Positions 26,652-35,250 of a stretch of DNA of 35,383 nucleotides are shown here, in pieces. A model generated the notes under the pieces. The model had not been told where the DNA came from. It searched no databases and saw only the letters and a program-made list of their open reading frames with translations. The stretch's first letter is position 1, and each line of letters opens with the position of its first letter. The stretch covers positions 1 to 35,383 of the forward strand of contig JAQGFW010032798.1 in assembly GCA_030463445.1 (NCBI GenBank). The letters are read 5' to 3'. The stretch comes from Euplotes aediculatus (lineage: Eukaryota > Ciliophora > Spirotrichea > Euplotida > Euplotidae). The position numbers were made by a program, and so were the translations under genes.

Positions 26652-29600
26652 TTAAAACGCTACATTTACACCAAATAAAATCGTACGAGTTTTAGGATAA
26701 AAATTGTTTGAATCAACTCCTGGAGCTAAACCACCTTGGTTTATTTCAGGGTCAATACCTGTATATTTTGTAATCACAAAAGCATTATTTACAGAAGCAT
26801 AAACTCTTAAATTTCGGATATAATTGCTTATTTTCTTGAAATTATAGCCCAAAGTTGCGTTATCTAATCGGACATAACTACCGCTTTCGATAAATCTTGA
26901 AGAGTATTTAAAGGAGTTTACATCTTTCATGCTCTCATCAGCAACTTCTTTCAGAATATTGGTGTACTGAGCGGTGCTTGGTCTATACAAATCGGCACGA
27001 GTCGCATTGAATATTTTATTGCCAAACACACCTCTGATGAAAAGATTCAAATCGAAGTTTTTGTAGGTAAGTGTGTTTGTCCAACCCAGCAATAATTTTG
27101 GCTGTGGGCTACCCAAATAACGATAATCTCTACCAATTACAGGGGTTGTTGTTAAACTCCCTGTGCTGTTGTAATATTGCGATACTCCCGCTTCGTTTTT
27201 GCCAGCATATTCAAAAGTAAAGAATTGTCCGAGCGGTCTGCCTGCTTTCAAGATTTGAAGCGTACTACCTGTTTGTCCGCCGCCTTCTGGCTGAGTAATA
27301 CGAATAGAATCTCCACCCGCAAACAATGGATTTGTCAAACTAACGATTTCGTTTCTATTGTGAGCCAAGTTTAAGCCTGTCGTCCAAGTCAAGCCATTTT
27401 TATTACGGATTGGCGATGCCGTTAGACTTACTTCAATACCTTTGTTACTCATTGTGCCGCCATTGGCTACGATTCTACCAACAGGAACCAATATTGGATT
27501 TACCTGATATGAATATATCATTCCAGTTGTTTTTTTGTCATAAACCTCAATCGAACCACTGATTAATCCTTTCAACATCGTAAAGTCTAAGCCAAGGTTA
27601 GCCGTTGCAGTTTTTTCCCATTTCAAATCTGGATTGGCTGCTTGGGTTGGTCCATAAGCGGCAGTTTGAGTTCCGTTATAATAGTATGTACCGAGTAAAC
27701 CCGAAATAAACTGGGCAGTATAAGCATTGAAGCCAGTGGCATTACCAGTTACCCCGTAGCTAACACGTAGTTTCAAATCATTGAATAATGATTGATTTTT
27801 CATAAAGCCTTCTTCGTTGATACGCCATGCTAAACCAACAGATGGAAAGTAACCCCATTGGTTATTTTGACCAAAGACCGAGCTTCCATCACGGCGGATT
27901 GAGCCTTGAAAAAGGTATTTATCATTAAATGAATAATTAACACGAGCAAAATCAGAAATCAATCGGTTCTCTTGGAAGATTCCATCTGCACCAAAATTGA
28001 CACGATAACCTGTTATGGCGTAGGGATTACTCAACGCAAAGTTTCCGTAGCCGATGTTATCAACTGGGAAATTTGTACTCGTTACCTGAAACCCATCTCC
28101 AAGCGTATTTCCTTGCCATGAATACCCTAAAATCGCATTTATGTAGTGTTTGCCAATGGTTTTGTTATATGATAAAAAGGTTTCTAAGACTTTACGGTTA
28201 TCTTGATAAGTATTTCGAAGTGCCGAACCATTTACTCCGAAGTTTACCAACGAATGCACTGCCGGAGGGTCTGGATTATTATAGAAATTGGCACTATTAT
28301 ATTGTGTATAATAACTCGAATACGACTGGCTATTGAGTGAGGTAGTATTTTGGTAAGACAGTAACAAATCGTACGAAAGGTTGAATGGCAGCTCAATATG
28401 CGTATTGAACGAACCAATCAAATTGTTATACTTACTATTGTCTTTTGCCTGCTCAATCAACGCCAATGGGTTGAAATAACCCGTATTTTGAAAGTTCTCG
28501 AAGTAGCTACCATCGGCATTTTTAACAGGCGAAACAGGCAAGTGATTTATCATTTGTTCCAATACATTATTACGCATTGGGGTGTTATTGGCATTGCTAT
28601 TAGAATTAACAACCGATAAACCAAACTTAATTTTATCATTAAAAGCGTATTGCTCAATCGACATTCTGGCAATAACTCTTGAGAGATTACTCGAAAGCAA
28701 AATCCCTTGTTTATCCGAATAGTTCAGGCTGGCACTGTAAGTATTATGCTCACCACCACCACTAAATGAGATATTGTGGTTTTGCGAATACGCTGCTGAT
28801 TTCTGAACTGCCGCTTGCCAATCAGTATCAACATTTCTATCATCATTTGGCGAAAAACTCAAATTGTTTTTTGATAAAAAAGCCCTCAACTCACCTGCAT
28901 TCATCATATCAAGTTTATTTGAGACTTTCTCAATACCTACATAACCGCTATAACCTACCTGCATTGCACCTTTTTTCCCTTTTTTGGTCGTAATCATGAT
29001 TACACCATTGGCGGCACGGTTTCCGTAGATAGATGTTGCAGCCGCATCTTTTAGTACATCAATCGTAGCTATATCATCTGGTGCAATCACCGAAATATCA
29101 GCTCCTGGCACACCATCAATCACATAAAATGGACCTTGTGAACTGTTTAGTGTTGATGCTCCACGCAAAATCACTGCTGCACGTTGGTTTGGGTCGCCAT
29201 TGGCAGAGATATTCAGACCTGGTACTTTGCCTTGAAGCAATTGCCCAACATCAACAATAGCACCACGGTTTAGGTCTTCGGGTTTTACATTCGAGATAGC
29301 ACTCGTTAGATTTTTCTTTGATTGTGTCCCATAACCAACTACTACGATTTCATTGAGTGCATTTTCGTTTGTTTTTAATACGACATCAATCGCCGAACGC
29401 CCATTTACGGGTACTTTCTGAGCATCATATCCTACAAAACTAAATACTAAAATGGCGTTTTTATCGGGTACACTAATCGAGAACTCTCCGTTTACGTTGG
29501 TAGTTGTGCCTTTGGTTGTACCTTCTAAGGTTACACTTACGCCAACCAAAGCGTCTCCTCTATCATCTTTTACAGTTCCTTTCACTCCAATATCTGCCGT

Positions 29601-30020
29601 AGTTTTGATAGTAGAGTTTTCGAGCGATTCGATTTTATTCAAGTCTAAATTACCCAATAAAGATGCTTTTGTGAGTATGATATGATTCTTGCGGAGTACT
29701 TTGAATGAAATCTTTCTCGGTACAAGTACCTTTTTCAGGATTTCTTCAAGGGCTTCGTCAGTAAATTCATACGAAAATTTTTCTTGATTCAATACTTCTT
29801 TGTTGTAAGAAAATGTTACATCAACTTTACTCTCAATTGCCTGAATGAGGGTCTTGAGATTTCCATTTTTTTGAGAAATCGACAGGCGTTCTTTCAGAAA
29901 TTCTTGACCACTGCTATTGTGGGCATGGCTTAGGCTAATCGTCAAGATTAGCAACATAAGCTGGGTTAGTGAGATTTTCATAATCTTGAAAATCGCTTTT
30001 TTAGTAAATAATTTTGACAT
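26652..30020 (-). CDS. SusC/RagA family TonB-linked outer-membrane protein with STN domain
   Basis: 1122 residues. A long n-region and signal peptide (MSKLF...MKISLTQLMLLILTISLSHA; start could also be the ATG at 29981). Then an STN (secretin/TonB short N-terminal) domain about 48-115, a CarboxypepD_reg-like domain about 145-225, a plug with the SusC signature (GLNISANGDPN, VILRGASTLNSSQGPFYVIDG, ANGVIMITTKKGKKG), and a C-terminal 22-strand barrel ending VNVAF. It imports glycans together with SusD, powered by TonB. The STN domain is the part that touches FecR-type anti-sigma factors, which matches the fecR gene just upstream. The leader between fecR and susC (196 bp) holds a putative antisense RNA. 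Confidence 0.96.
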   Translation of the reverse strand: MSKLFTKKAIFKIMKISLTQLMLLILTISLSHAHNSSGQEFLKERLSISQKNGNLKTLIQAIESKVDVTFSYNKEVLNQEKFSYEFTDEALEEILKKVLVPRKISFKVLRKNHIILTKASLLGNLDLNKIESLENSTIKTTADIGVKGTVKDDRGDALVGVSVTLEGTTKGTTTNVNGEFSISVPDKNAILVFSFVGYDAQKVPVNGRSAIDVVLKTNENALNEIVVVGYGTQSKKNLTSAISNVKPEDLNRGAIVDVGQLLQGKVPGLNISANGDPNQRAAVILRGASTLNSSQGPFYVIDGVPGADISVIAPDDIATIDVLKDAAATSIYGNRAANGVIMITTKKGKKGAMQVGYSGYVGIEKVSNKLDMMNAGELRAFLSKNNLSFSPNDDRNVDTDWQAAVQKSAAYSQNHNISFSGGGEHNTYSASLNYSDKQGILLSSNLSRVIARMSIEQYAFNDKIKFGLSVVNSNSNANNTPMRNNVLEQMINHLPVSPVKNADGSYFENFQNTGYFNPLALIEQAKDNSKYNNLIGSFNTHIELPFNLSYDLLLSYQNTTSLNSQSYSSYYTQYNSANFYNNPDPPAVHSLVNFGVNGSALRNTYQDNRKVLETFLSYNKTIGKHYINAILGYSWQGNTLGDGFQVTSTNFPVDNIGYGNFALSNPYAITGYRVNFGADGIFQENRLISDFARVNYSFNDKYLFQGSIRRDGSSVFGQNNQWGYFPSVGLAWRINEEGFMKNQSLFNDLKLRVSYGVTGNATGFNAYTAQFISGLLGTYYYNGTQTAAYGPTQAANPDLKWEKTATANLGLDFTMLKGLISGSIEVYDKKTTGMIYSYQVNPILVPVGRIVANGGTMSNKGIEVSLTASPIRNKNGLTWTTGLNLAHNRNEIVSLTNPLFAGGDSIRITQPEGGGQTGSTLQILKAGRPLGQFFTFEYAGKNEAGVSQYYNSTGSLTTTPVIGRDYRYLGSPQPKLLLGWTNTLTYKNFDLNLFIRGVFGNKIFNATRADLYRPSTAQYTNILKEVADESMKDVNSFKYSSRFIESGSYVRLDNATLGYNFKKISNYIRNLRVYASVNNAFVITKYTGIDPEINQGGLAPGVDSNNFYPKTRTILFGVNVAF
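30009..30016 (+). promoter_or_regulatory. Plus-strand promoter inside the start of susC (TTG-20-TAatTTTG)
   Basis: Exact TAnnTTTG match (30009-30016) with a TTG -33 box at 29986-29988, spacing 20 bp, the best two-box promoter in the window. It points against the operon, into the susC leader, with a start near 30021-30025. The -7 lies over the susC codons for Ser-Lys-Leu, so chance origin is possible. Confidence 0.45.
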
Positions 30021-30022
30021 AC

Positions 30023-30127
30023 ATTTGTTTGTTTTTGTTAGAGTTAATACAAAACAATAGCCGCCTACCCGAGAAGTCGGACGGAGGACACTTGGGGTAA
30101 AGATGTGGCCGCATCTTTACCTTTTTT
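30023..30127 (+). ncRNA. Putative cis-antisense RNA to the susC leader (DonS-like)
   Basis: Predicted from a plus-strand promoter over the first susC codons and a plus-strand intrinsic terminator in the fecR-susC spacer. The RNA would be about 105 nt and fully complementary to the susC 5' leader. It contains a small hairpin around 30061-30084 (CCGA / TCGG with a GAAG loop, plus outer CCG/CGG) and the terminator stem. Known parallel: cis-encoded antisense RNAs of the DonS type repress susC-like genes in Bacteroides loci controlled by ECF sigma/FecR. Here the RNA itself is inference. Confidence 0.4.
30096..30127 (+). terminator. Antisense-oriented intrinsic terminator in the susC leader
   Basis: Stem ggtaaagatg (30096-30105) / catctttacc (30112-30121), perfect 10 bp plus a G-T pair and a GGCC loop, followed at once by six T on the plus strand. 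Both flanking genes run on the minus strand, where no T tail follows the hairpin. Confidence 0.65.
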
Positions 30128-30216
30128 AGTAAAATCAAGGGATTTGTGCTTAAAAGGTTTTCTTGGTTGGTTTAATTAATGGTATTTGGTTTAAATGGGT
30201 TTAACGTAAATATGCT

Positions 30217-31305
30217 TTACTTACAGCCTTCTGACTCAAAAACAATCTGAGCATCAACTTCTTTGTAAGTTGCCCCGATAATCGTGCAAATCAAATCAAG
30301 TTGTTCGTAGAGCGATTCGTCTCGAAGGAGGGTCGTGATAACGCACTTCGATAATAATTCTTCATCAAAAAAAATTTTTACTCCATATCTTTTCTCTATT
30401 ACTTGTAATATGACCGAAACTGGCTGTTCGTCAAAATATTCTCTGGTCATCTCTTTTTTATCCAAAAACAACGGCATCGGAGCTTCTACTAAGTGTTTGC
30501 TCAATATGTCGGTCGGCCGATTATAAACTGCTTGTTGATTTGGCAATAAAATCAAGCCTTTTGTTTCGGTTGTATTGAGCAGTGTCTTATTCTGACTATA
30601 CACCGAAACTTTACCAGTTTTGACTTTTACCGTAATTTTCTTGTCGTCTTCAAACGCACTAACTCTAAAACTGGTGCCTAATACTTTTGTGATGACTTCG
30701 TTGGCATATACATAAAATGGGCTTCGAGGGTTTTTAGTAATTTCAAAAAACGCCTCACCACTTAGGATAACTACTCGTTTATCTTCATCAAATCTCTTTG
30801 GTAAACTTATTTTGCTGTTATTTTCTAAGATAACCGTACTCCCATCGTCCAAAACAATCTTTTTGGGTGCATCTTTTTCATTTAAGTACTCTATCCATGA
30901 ATGTTTTTCTTCGATTTCAGATACCAACGATTTATAAGAAACCTCCTTTTGGTTGTTAAACCAAAAATAAGTGGCAAAAACACCTAAAAATATGACTATG
31001 CTCGCAGCTATATGAAAAACAGAGGAACTCCATATTTTCAATTTGGGAATCTCTATCTCACTTTCACTTTGTATAGATTCCTTAATCCGATTCCAAACTT
31101 TGTTTTGATTGAGTTGTTCGGCTCGGGTATCTTCAAAAAATTTGGTTTCTTCAAGAAGTTGCCGTGCCTCTTGGATTATTCCAACCTTATCAGGATTATC
31201 AATAATAAATTTTTGCCAAAAAGAATCATTATGTTTATGTAAAACCCACTCAACAAACGAATCATCATTGAGAAAATCTTGGATATTATTAAAAGGGTTT
31301 ATCAT
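30217..31305 (-). CDS. FecR family anti-sigma factor
   Basis: 362 residues from the ATG at 31305 (MINPFNNIQDFLNDDSFVEW); an ATG 10 codons upstream (31335) is less likely. Topology: a cytosolic ~90-residue N-terminal domain that holds the sigma factor (IQDFL...FVEWVLH...), one membrane segment (about 93-117, SVFHIAASIVIFLGVFATYF), a periplasmic FecR domain (about 145-240; LDDGSTVILENNSKISLPKRF, given in part, then VLSGEAFFEI, FYVYANEVITKVLGTSFRV) and a C-terminal DUF4974 domain (FDEQPVSVILQVIEKRYGVKI). It senses the STN domain of the SusC partner. Its gene is 141 bp downstream of the ECF sigma gene and 196 bp upstream of susC, all one strand. Confidence 0.95.
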   Translation of the reverse strand: MINPFNNIQDFLNDDSFVEWVLHKHNDSFWQKFIIDNPDKVGIIQEARQLLEETKFFEDTRAEQLNQNKVWNRIKESIQSESEIEIPKLKIWSSSVFHIAASIVIFLGVFATYFWFNNQKEVSYKSLVSEIEEKHSWIEYLNEKDAPKKIVLDDGSTVILENNSKISLPKRFDEDKRVVILSGEAFFEITKNPRSPFYVYANEVITKVLGTSFRVSAFEDDKKITVKVKTGKVSVYSQNKTLLNTTETKGLILLPNQQAVYNRPTDILSKHLVEAPMPLFLDKKEMTREYFDEQPVSVILQVIEKRYGVKIFFDEELLSKCVITTLLRDESLYEQLDLICTIIGATYKEVDAQIVFESEGCK

Positions 31306-31446
31306 TTTTGATTTAATAGTTCTTTTTGACTTCAATTATATAGGTGCAGAAACATGAAAAAAGTAACCAAGAAAAATCACTTTTTTTGTAAATTATTTTA
31401 TCAATTAAGTCTTGATGGTTGATTATCAGTCATTTATTGGATAGTT

Positions 31447-32043
31447 TTATTGAAATAAACTTGCTGCGATAGCAATAGAGATGGCTTTTCGGAGCGATAC
31501 ACGCAGAATAGCGATTGATTTTGAAAGTAGATTTTTGACTACCTGTTTAGGTGTTTGCATGATTTCGGAGGTTTCGTCAAGGCTAAAACCTTGATAGAAA
31601 CGGAGGTTGATTGCTTCGGCTCCTCGACTGCTTAGTTTTTCAAGAGCTTTCTCGATTCGTTGTGTTTTATATAGATTTTCTTCGGTTGTGATTAATTCTT
31701 GTTCTGAAGAAATAGTGCTGAGGTAATCTAAGAAATGATTAATATCTTCATTTTTATCTAAAATATCATGCCGTAAATTTCCTTGAAACTGATTACGCAA
31801 AGCCCTGAATAGATAATACTTTGGATTCTCTACATCGCTCAAATGTTCATGTCTTCGCCAAAGTTCGACAAATAAATCGTGGATAGCATCTTCAATAAGC
31901 GAAACATCGTTGGTTAGGCGAAGCCCATAAGACCCCAAAATCTTAAAATATCTACAATATAACTCTTCAAATGCTTTATCATCACCTTTTTTGAAGGTCT
32001 GCCAAAGTATTTGTTCGTCAGTATTTGAATATTTATTTTTCAA
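31447..32043 (-). CDS. ECF-type RNA polymerase sigma-70 factor
   Basis: 198 residues, Bacteroidetes-type ECF sigma. Region 2 lies at about 20-90 (FEELYCRYFKILGSYGLRLT, then EDAIHDLFVELWRR, matching the DxxxDxF core-binding helix). Region 4 is at about 130-180 (LEKLSSRGAEAINLRFYQGF, SLDETSEIMQ, then the recognition helix). The C-terminal end is hydrophobic (ISIAIAASLFQ). It probably directs transcription of the susCD genes when released from FecR. It is the first gene of the sigma-fecR-susC-susD run. A -7 element lies just upstream and a LacI-like palindrome about 100 bp upstream. Confidence 0.95.
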   Translation of the reverse strand: MKNKYSNTDEQILWQTFKKGDDKAFEELYCRYFKILGSYGLRLTNDVSLIEDAIHDLFVELWRRHEHLSDVENPKYYLFRALRNQFQGNLRHDILDKNEDINHFLDYLSTISSEQELITTEENLYKTQRIEKALEKLSSRGAEAINLRFYQGFSLDETSEIMQTPKQVVKNLLSKSIAILRVSLRKAISIAIAASLFQ

Positions 32044-32065
32044 GATTTTATTTACTTTTTCTTAG

Positions 32066-32073
32066 CAAATGTA
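32066..32073 (-). promoter_or_regulatory. -7 promoter element for the ECF sigma gene (TAcaTTTG)
   Basis: Plus-strand CAAATGTA, i.e. TAcaTTTG on the minus strand, 22 bp before the start codon, leader of about 15 nt. No good -33 box, which would suit an activated or repressed promoter. Confidence 0.4.
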
Positions 32074-32100
32074 ACTTAAAAAATAAAATTTGAAAACGCA

Positions 32101-32152
32101 CTTTTGCTTCAAAAGCTAATTTTAACCATAAAACAGCCCTGCAAACGTTTGC
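32101..32152. promoter_or_regulatory. Operator-like palindromes upstream of the ECF sigma gene
   Basis: GCAAACGTTTGC at 32141-32152 is a perfect 12-bp palindrome with a central CG, identical to the core of the E. coli PurR site and typical of LacI-family operators. Nearby, CTTTTG-CTT-CAAAAG (32101-32115) is a second perfect inverted repeat with a 3-nt gap. Both lie upstream of the -7 element, between the sigma gene and the DUF2520 gene. Confidence 0.4.
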
Positions 32153-32225
32153 TTTTGATGTTTTTGTATAAAAGATTTTTTGGATTATCGGCAATACGTA
32201 GATTTTTCGATTGAATAAGTTAGAC

Positions 32226-33023
32226 CTATTCCTCATGCCATTCTTGGATACTCTGCGTAAGTATTTTATAAACTTTGTACAAATCTTCATCGGCAGATAA
32301 ATACCCCAAATGCCGTTTGATTGTAGTGCTATCGCCCCTCACGGCTGGTCCAGTCTGCACATCGGCGGGGTGTTCTACGCCAAGTGCCTTGCGGATAGTT
32401 TCTCTGATAATGGGTTTGAGTAATTCAAAATCAAGGCTTTCTTTATCCAAGATATGTTTCGATAATCCAATCAAGTGATTCGTAAAATTACAAGCAAAAA
32501 CCGCCCCAACGTGCAATACTTTTCGCTCTTCGGAGCTCACCAAATAAACCGTTTTGCTCATTTGTTGGCCCAGTTTCACGAGCATTTCTCTGACCGCAGG
32601 ATTGTAAGATTCGATACAAAACGGAACCGTCTGTATATCGAGCCGGACCCCCATTGTAAAAGTCATCAACGGATAAAAAACGGCACATTCGACGGGTAAA
32701 TCGTGGTTTAACTCCATCAGTTCTTCAAAATCTTTGAGTGATTTTGTACCCGAAGTATGAGCTAAGATGGCGTTTTCGGGCAATACCAATTTTGAACAGA
32801 CTTCGGGGATTGCATTATCCGAAACACTCAAAATAAACAAATCGGCATCGCTCTCCGAAAAATCAAGCTCATTTTGTGCTTTGGCATTATACAAAAAAGA
32901 AGTCAAGTACTTGGCCTTTTTCATATCACGGCTAAATACTTCAACGACACTATGCCCAGCGTTTTCGAGTGCAAGTCCCAAATGCCAAGCGACATTCCCC
33001 GCACCAATCAATGAGATTTTCAT
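32226..33023 (-). CDS. Rossmann-like and DUF2520 domain-containing protein
   Basis: 265 residues, cytosolic. The N-terminal Rossmann domain starts ISLIGAGNVAWHLGLALENA (GxGNVAxxL dinucleotide loop), similar to ProC/6PGDH-type dehydrogenases. The C-terminal half (about 130-255) is the helical DUF2520 domain, preceded by the conserved CAVFYPLMTFT segment and containing HVGAVFACNFTNHLIGLS and the GPAVRGDSTTIKRHL stretch. It probably reduces or oxidises an unknown small substrate with NAD(P). It is on the same strand as the sigma gene, 182 bp upstream of it, but the operator-like palindromes and a -7 element in that gap argue against one operon. Start chosen at MKISLIGAGN. Confidence 0.9.
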   Translation of the reverse strand: MKISLIGAGNVAWHLGLALENAGHSVVEVFSRDMKKAKYLTSFLYNAKAQNELDFSESDADLFILSVSDNAIPEVCSKLVLPENAILAHTSGTKSLKDFEELMELNHDLPVECAVFYPLMTFTMGVRLDIQTVPFCIESYNPAVREMLVKLGQQMSKTVYLVSSEERKVLHVGAVFACNFTNHLIGLSKHILDKESLDFELLKPIIRETIRKALGVEHPADVQTGPAVRGDSTTIKRHLGYLSADEDLYKVYKILTQSIQEWHEE

Positions 33024-33063
33024 ATCTCAATATTCAAATCGTTTTTTATCATTCAACTAATCA

Positions 33064-33071
33064 CAAATATA
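33064..33071 (-). promoter_or_regulatory. -7 promoter element for the DUF2520 gene (TAtaTTTG)
   Basis: Plus-strand CAAATATA, i.e. TAtaTTTG on the minus strand, 40 bp before the start codon, leader of about 33 nt. No convincing -33 box. Confidence 0.4.
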
Positions 33072-33209
33072 CCATTCACAAGTAAAAAATAGCCTTTTGC
33101 ATAAAAAAAATACAAAAATGAACAAAGCCAAAAGTATTTCAGTTGTGAATTGTAGCATGACTTTGCAAGTTGTGTTCTCTCCATCATTTGTTTTGAAATA
33201 GACCTTTTT

Positions 33210-34484
33210 ATGAATTCCATTGTTAGATTTCTACTTTTTGCCTTAGTATTTATTTTGATTGACCTTTACGTTTGGCAAGCCATCCGATTAGTGATTAAAG
33301 GTTCATCAATCAATGTTCAGCGAATCACAAGCTACGTTTTTTGGGGAATCACCGCCATCTCAATAGCCATTATGTTTATTGGTTTTGTGATGCAGCCCCC
33401 TGCCGTTACCTACAAAATGCGTACGGTTATGGCGGCCATTGTGTTTATCGTATATATTTCTAAGTTTTTGGCGGTATTTTTCTTATTTATAGATGATATT
33501 ATCAGATTGTTTAAATGGGGAATCAGCCTATTTCAAAGCCCAGAAACACAACCAATTACAACGAATCAGACACTCGAACCAGCCGTTGATAGCAATAAAA
33601 TTACACGCTCCGAATTCCTAACTAAAACGGCATTGGCTGTCGGTGGATTAAACCTCGGAGCAATGTCTTGGGGAATCATCTCGGGGGCTCATGATTACCG
33701 AATCCATCGTGTAACGGTTCGTTTGAAGAATCTACCGAAGCAATTCGATGGTATGACGATTGCCCAGATTTCAGATATTCATTCGGGGTCGTTTTTTAAT
33801 AAAACTGCTGTAAAAGGTGGTGTGGAAATGCTTTTGGCAGAGAAACCAGATTTGGTTTTCTTTACGGGTGATTTGGTGAATAACGAAGCTGGCGAAGTAA
33901 AAGATTACATCAATATTTTTGATAAAGTGAAGGCTCCGCTCGGTGTTTTCTCGACACTCGGCAATCACGACTACGGCGATTATATCCAGTGGGAATCGGC
34001 TCAGAAAAAGGCTCAAAACCTTCAAGATTTGATAAAGTCGCATAAAATTATGGGCTGGGATATTCTGCTCGACGAACACCGTAAGCTAACCGTAGATGGC
34101 GAAAGCATTGGTATTTTAGGAATCCAGAACTGGGGAGCCGGTGGATTTGCCAAATACGGAAACCTCGAAAAAACCATGCAAGGTACAGACGAATACCCTG
34201 TAAAATTGCTTCTCTCGCACGACCCAAGCCACTGGCGAAACCAAGTTTTGGGCAAAACCGACATTGATGTGGCGTTTGCAGGTCATACCCACGGAATGCA
34301 GTATGGTGTCGAAATTGGCGATTTCAAATGGAGTCCGGTGCAGTATCGTTATAAAGAATGGGCTGGTTTATACAGCGAAGGCAACCAAAATCTCTACGTA
34401 AACCGTGGATTTGGCTATATCGGTTATCCGGGACGAGTAGGAATCCTACCCGAAATCACGATTATGGAATTGAAAAGTGCTTAA
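33210..34484 (+). CDS. Membrane-anchored metallophosphoesterase
   Basis: 424 residues. The N-terminal ~110 residues hold three membrane segments (about 5-25, 40-61, 72-94). A linker follows with a Tat-like ITRSEFLTKTALAVGG stretch and another hydrophobic run (about 142-158). The calcineurin-like domain covers about 165-424 with all metal-site motifs: D189 and H191 (ISDIHSG), D221 (GDLVNN), GNHD at 251-254, SHDPSHW and AGHTHG. The family hydrolyses phosphodiesters or phosphomonoesters, often of lipids such as UDP-diacylglucosamine, but the substrate cannot be told here. Monocistronic, convergent with the methyltransferase gene over a shared terminator. Confidence 0.93.
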   Translation: MNSIVRFLLFALVFILIDLYVWQAIRLVIKGSSINVQRITSYVFWGITAISIAIMFIGFVMQPPAVTYKMRTVMAAIVFIVYISKFLAVFFLFIDDIIRLFKWGISLFQSPETQPITTNQTLEPAVDSNKITRSEFLTKTALAVGGLNLGAMSWGIISGAHDYRIHRVTVRLKNLPKQFDGMTIAQISDIHSGSFFNKTAVKGGVEMLLAEKPDLVFFTGDLVNNEAGEVKDYINIFDKVKAPLGVFSTLGNHDYGDYIQWESAQKKAQNLQDLIKSHKIMGWDILLDEHRKLTVDGESIGILGIQNWGAGGFAKYGNLEKTMQGTDEYPVKLLLSHDPSHWRNQVLGKTDIDVAFAGHTHGMQYGVEIGDFKWSPVQYRYKEWAGLYSEGNQNLYVNRGFGYIGYPGRVGILPEITIMELKSA

Positions 34485-34493
34485 AATAAATGC

Positions 34494-34532
34494 AAATGAG
34501 GCACACCGTTTTTTGGGTGTGCCTCATTTCTT
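34494..34532. terminator. Bidirectional terminator between the phosphoesterase and methyltransferase genes
   Basis: Perfect 14-bp stem aaatgaggcacacc (34494-34507) / ggtgtgcctcattt (34516-34529), 8-nt loop. Ends 1 bp before the methyltransferase stop codon. Confidence 0.85.
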
Positions 34533-35124
34533 ATAATTTCTCCAAATTTATAAATAACTCGTTTCCTGCTCTTGGTTTTATTGAGTTATAGCATTCTTCG
34601 ATTGTTTTGATTCTAAATAGTGGCTCAAAATACTGTAAATATTCTTGTTTTGTACCGCCAAATGGTGGTCCTCCGATAAACTCACGATTAAACATCAATC
34701 CAACCAATTTACCGTTTGATTTTAGTAATTCGTACATTTTACTGGAGTACTGGCTACGAAGCTGAGGGTCAATAGCACAAAAAAACGTTTGCTCTATAAT
34801 CAAATGGTATTGAGCTTGGTGGTCAAAAAAATCTTGATGAATCACTTTACAAACGCCTTTTTGGATATAATCTGCTAATTTTCCTTTCAGATTTTCGACC
34901 AAAACCTCCGAAATATCAATCAGTGTAACATCCGTAAAACCATTCTCTAAAAGATATTTTGCCTCGTGGGCATTGCCACAACCCGGTATCAAAATTCTGA
35001 CTGATTTATCGGTCAATTGGTCAAAATAAGCTTTCAATGGTGTTGATACACTACCGACATCCCAACCAATCTGATTCGATTCGTAGCGGCTGCTCCAATA
35101 ATTATCGCCTAATTTTTCTTTCAT
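34531..35124 (-). CDS. TPMT family SAM-dependent methyltransferase
   Basis: 197 residues, class I Rossmann methyltransferase of the thiopurine S-methyltransferase family. Motifs: the N-terminal YWSSRYESNQIGWDVGSVSTPL signature, SAM-binding motif I RILIPGCGNAHEAKYLLENGF split around residue 50, the acidic VTLIDIS that follows, EQTFFCAIDP after motif III, and LVGLMFNREFIGGPPFGG near the C-terminal half. Bacterial members methylate sulfur, selenium, tellurium or halide nucleophiles; some instead make nitriles or modify small thiols. The natural substrate is unknown. The start gives MKEKLGDNYWSSRYESNQIG, in keeping with the family. A -7-like element is 116 bp upstream. Confidence 0.93.
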   Translation of the reverse strand: MKEKLGDNYWSSRYESNQIGWDVGSVSTPLKAYFDQLTDKSVRILIPGCGNAHEAKYLLENGFTDVTLIDISEVLVENLKGKLADYIQKGVCKVIHQDFFDHQAQYHLIIEQTFFCAIDPQLRSQYSSKMYELLKSNGKLVGLMFNREFIGGPPFGGTKQEYLQYFEPLFRIKTIEECYNSIKPRAGNELFINLEKL

Positions 35125-35239
35125 TTTTGATTTCTTTTATTAATTTCAACCAAATTTTAAAAAGTTTAATTCCGATATGTAACTTTCTTACGGCAACTGC
35201 GTCTTAAATTTATACAAGACAAGTTTTGCTGAAAAATAT

Positions 35240-35247
35240 CAAAGATA
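35240..35247 (-). promoter_or_regulatory. Possible -7 element for the methyltransferase gene (TAtcTTTG)
   Basis: Plus-strand CAAAGATA, i.e. TAtcTTTG on the minus strand, 116 bp before the start codon. No -33 box at the right distance, and the leader would be long, so this is tentative. Confidence 0.3.
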
Positions 35248-35250
35248 AAT

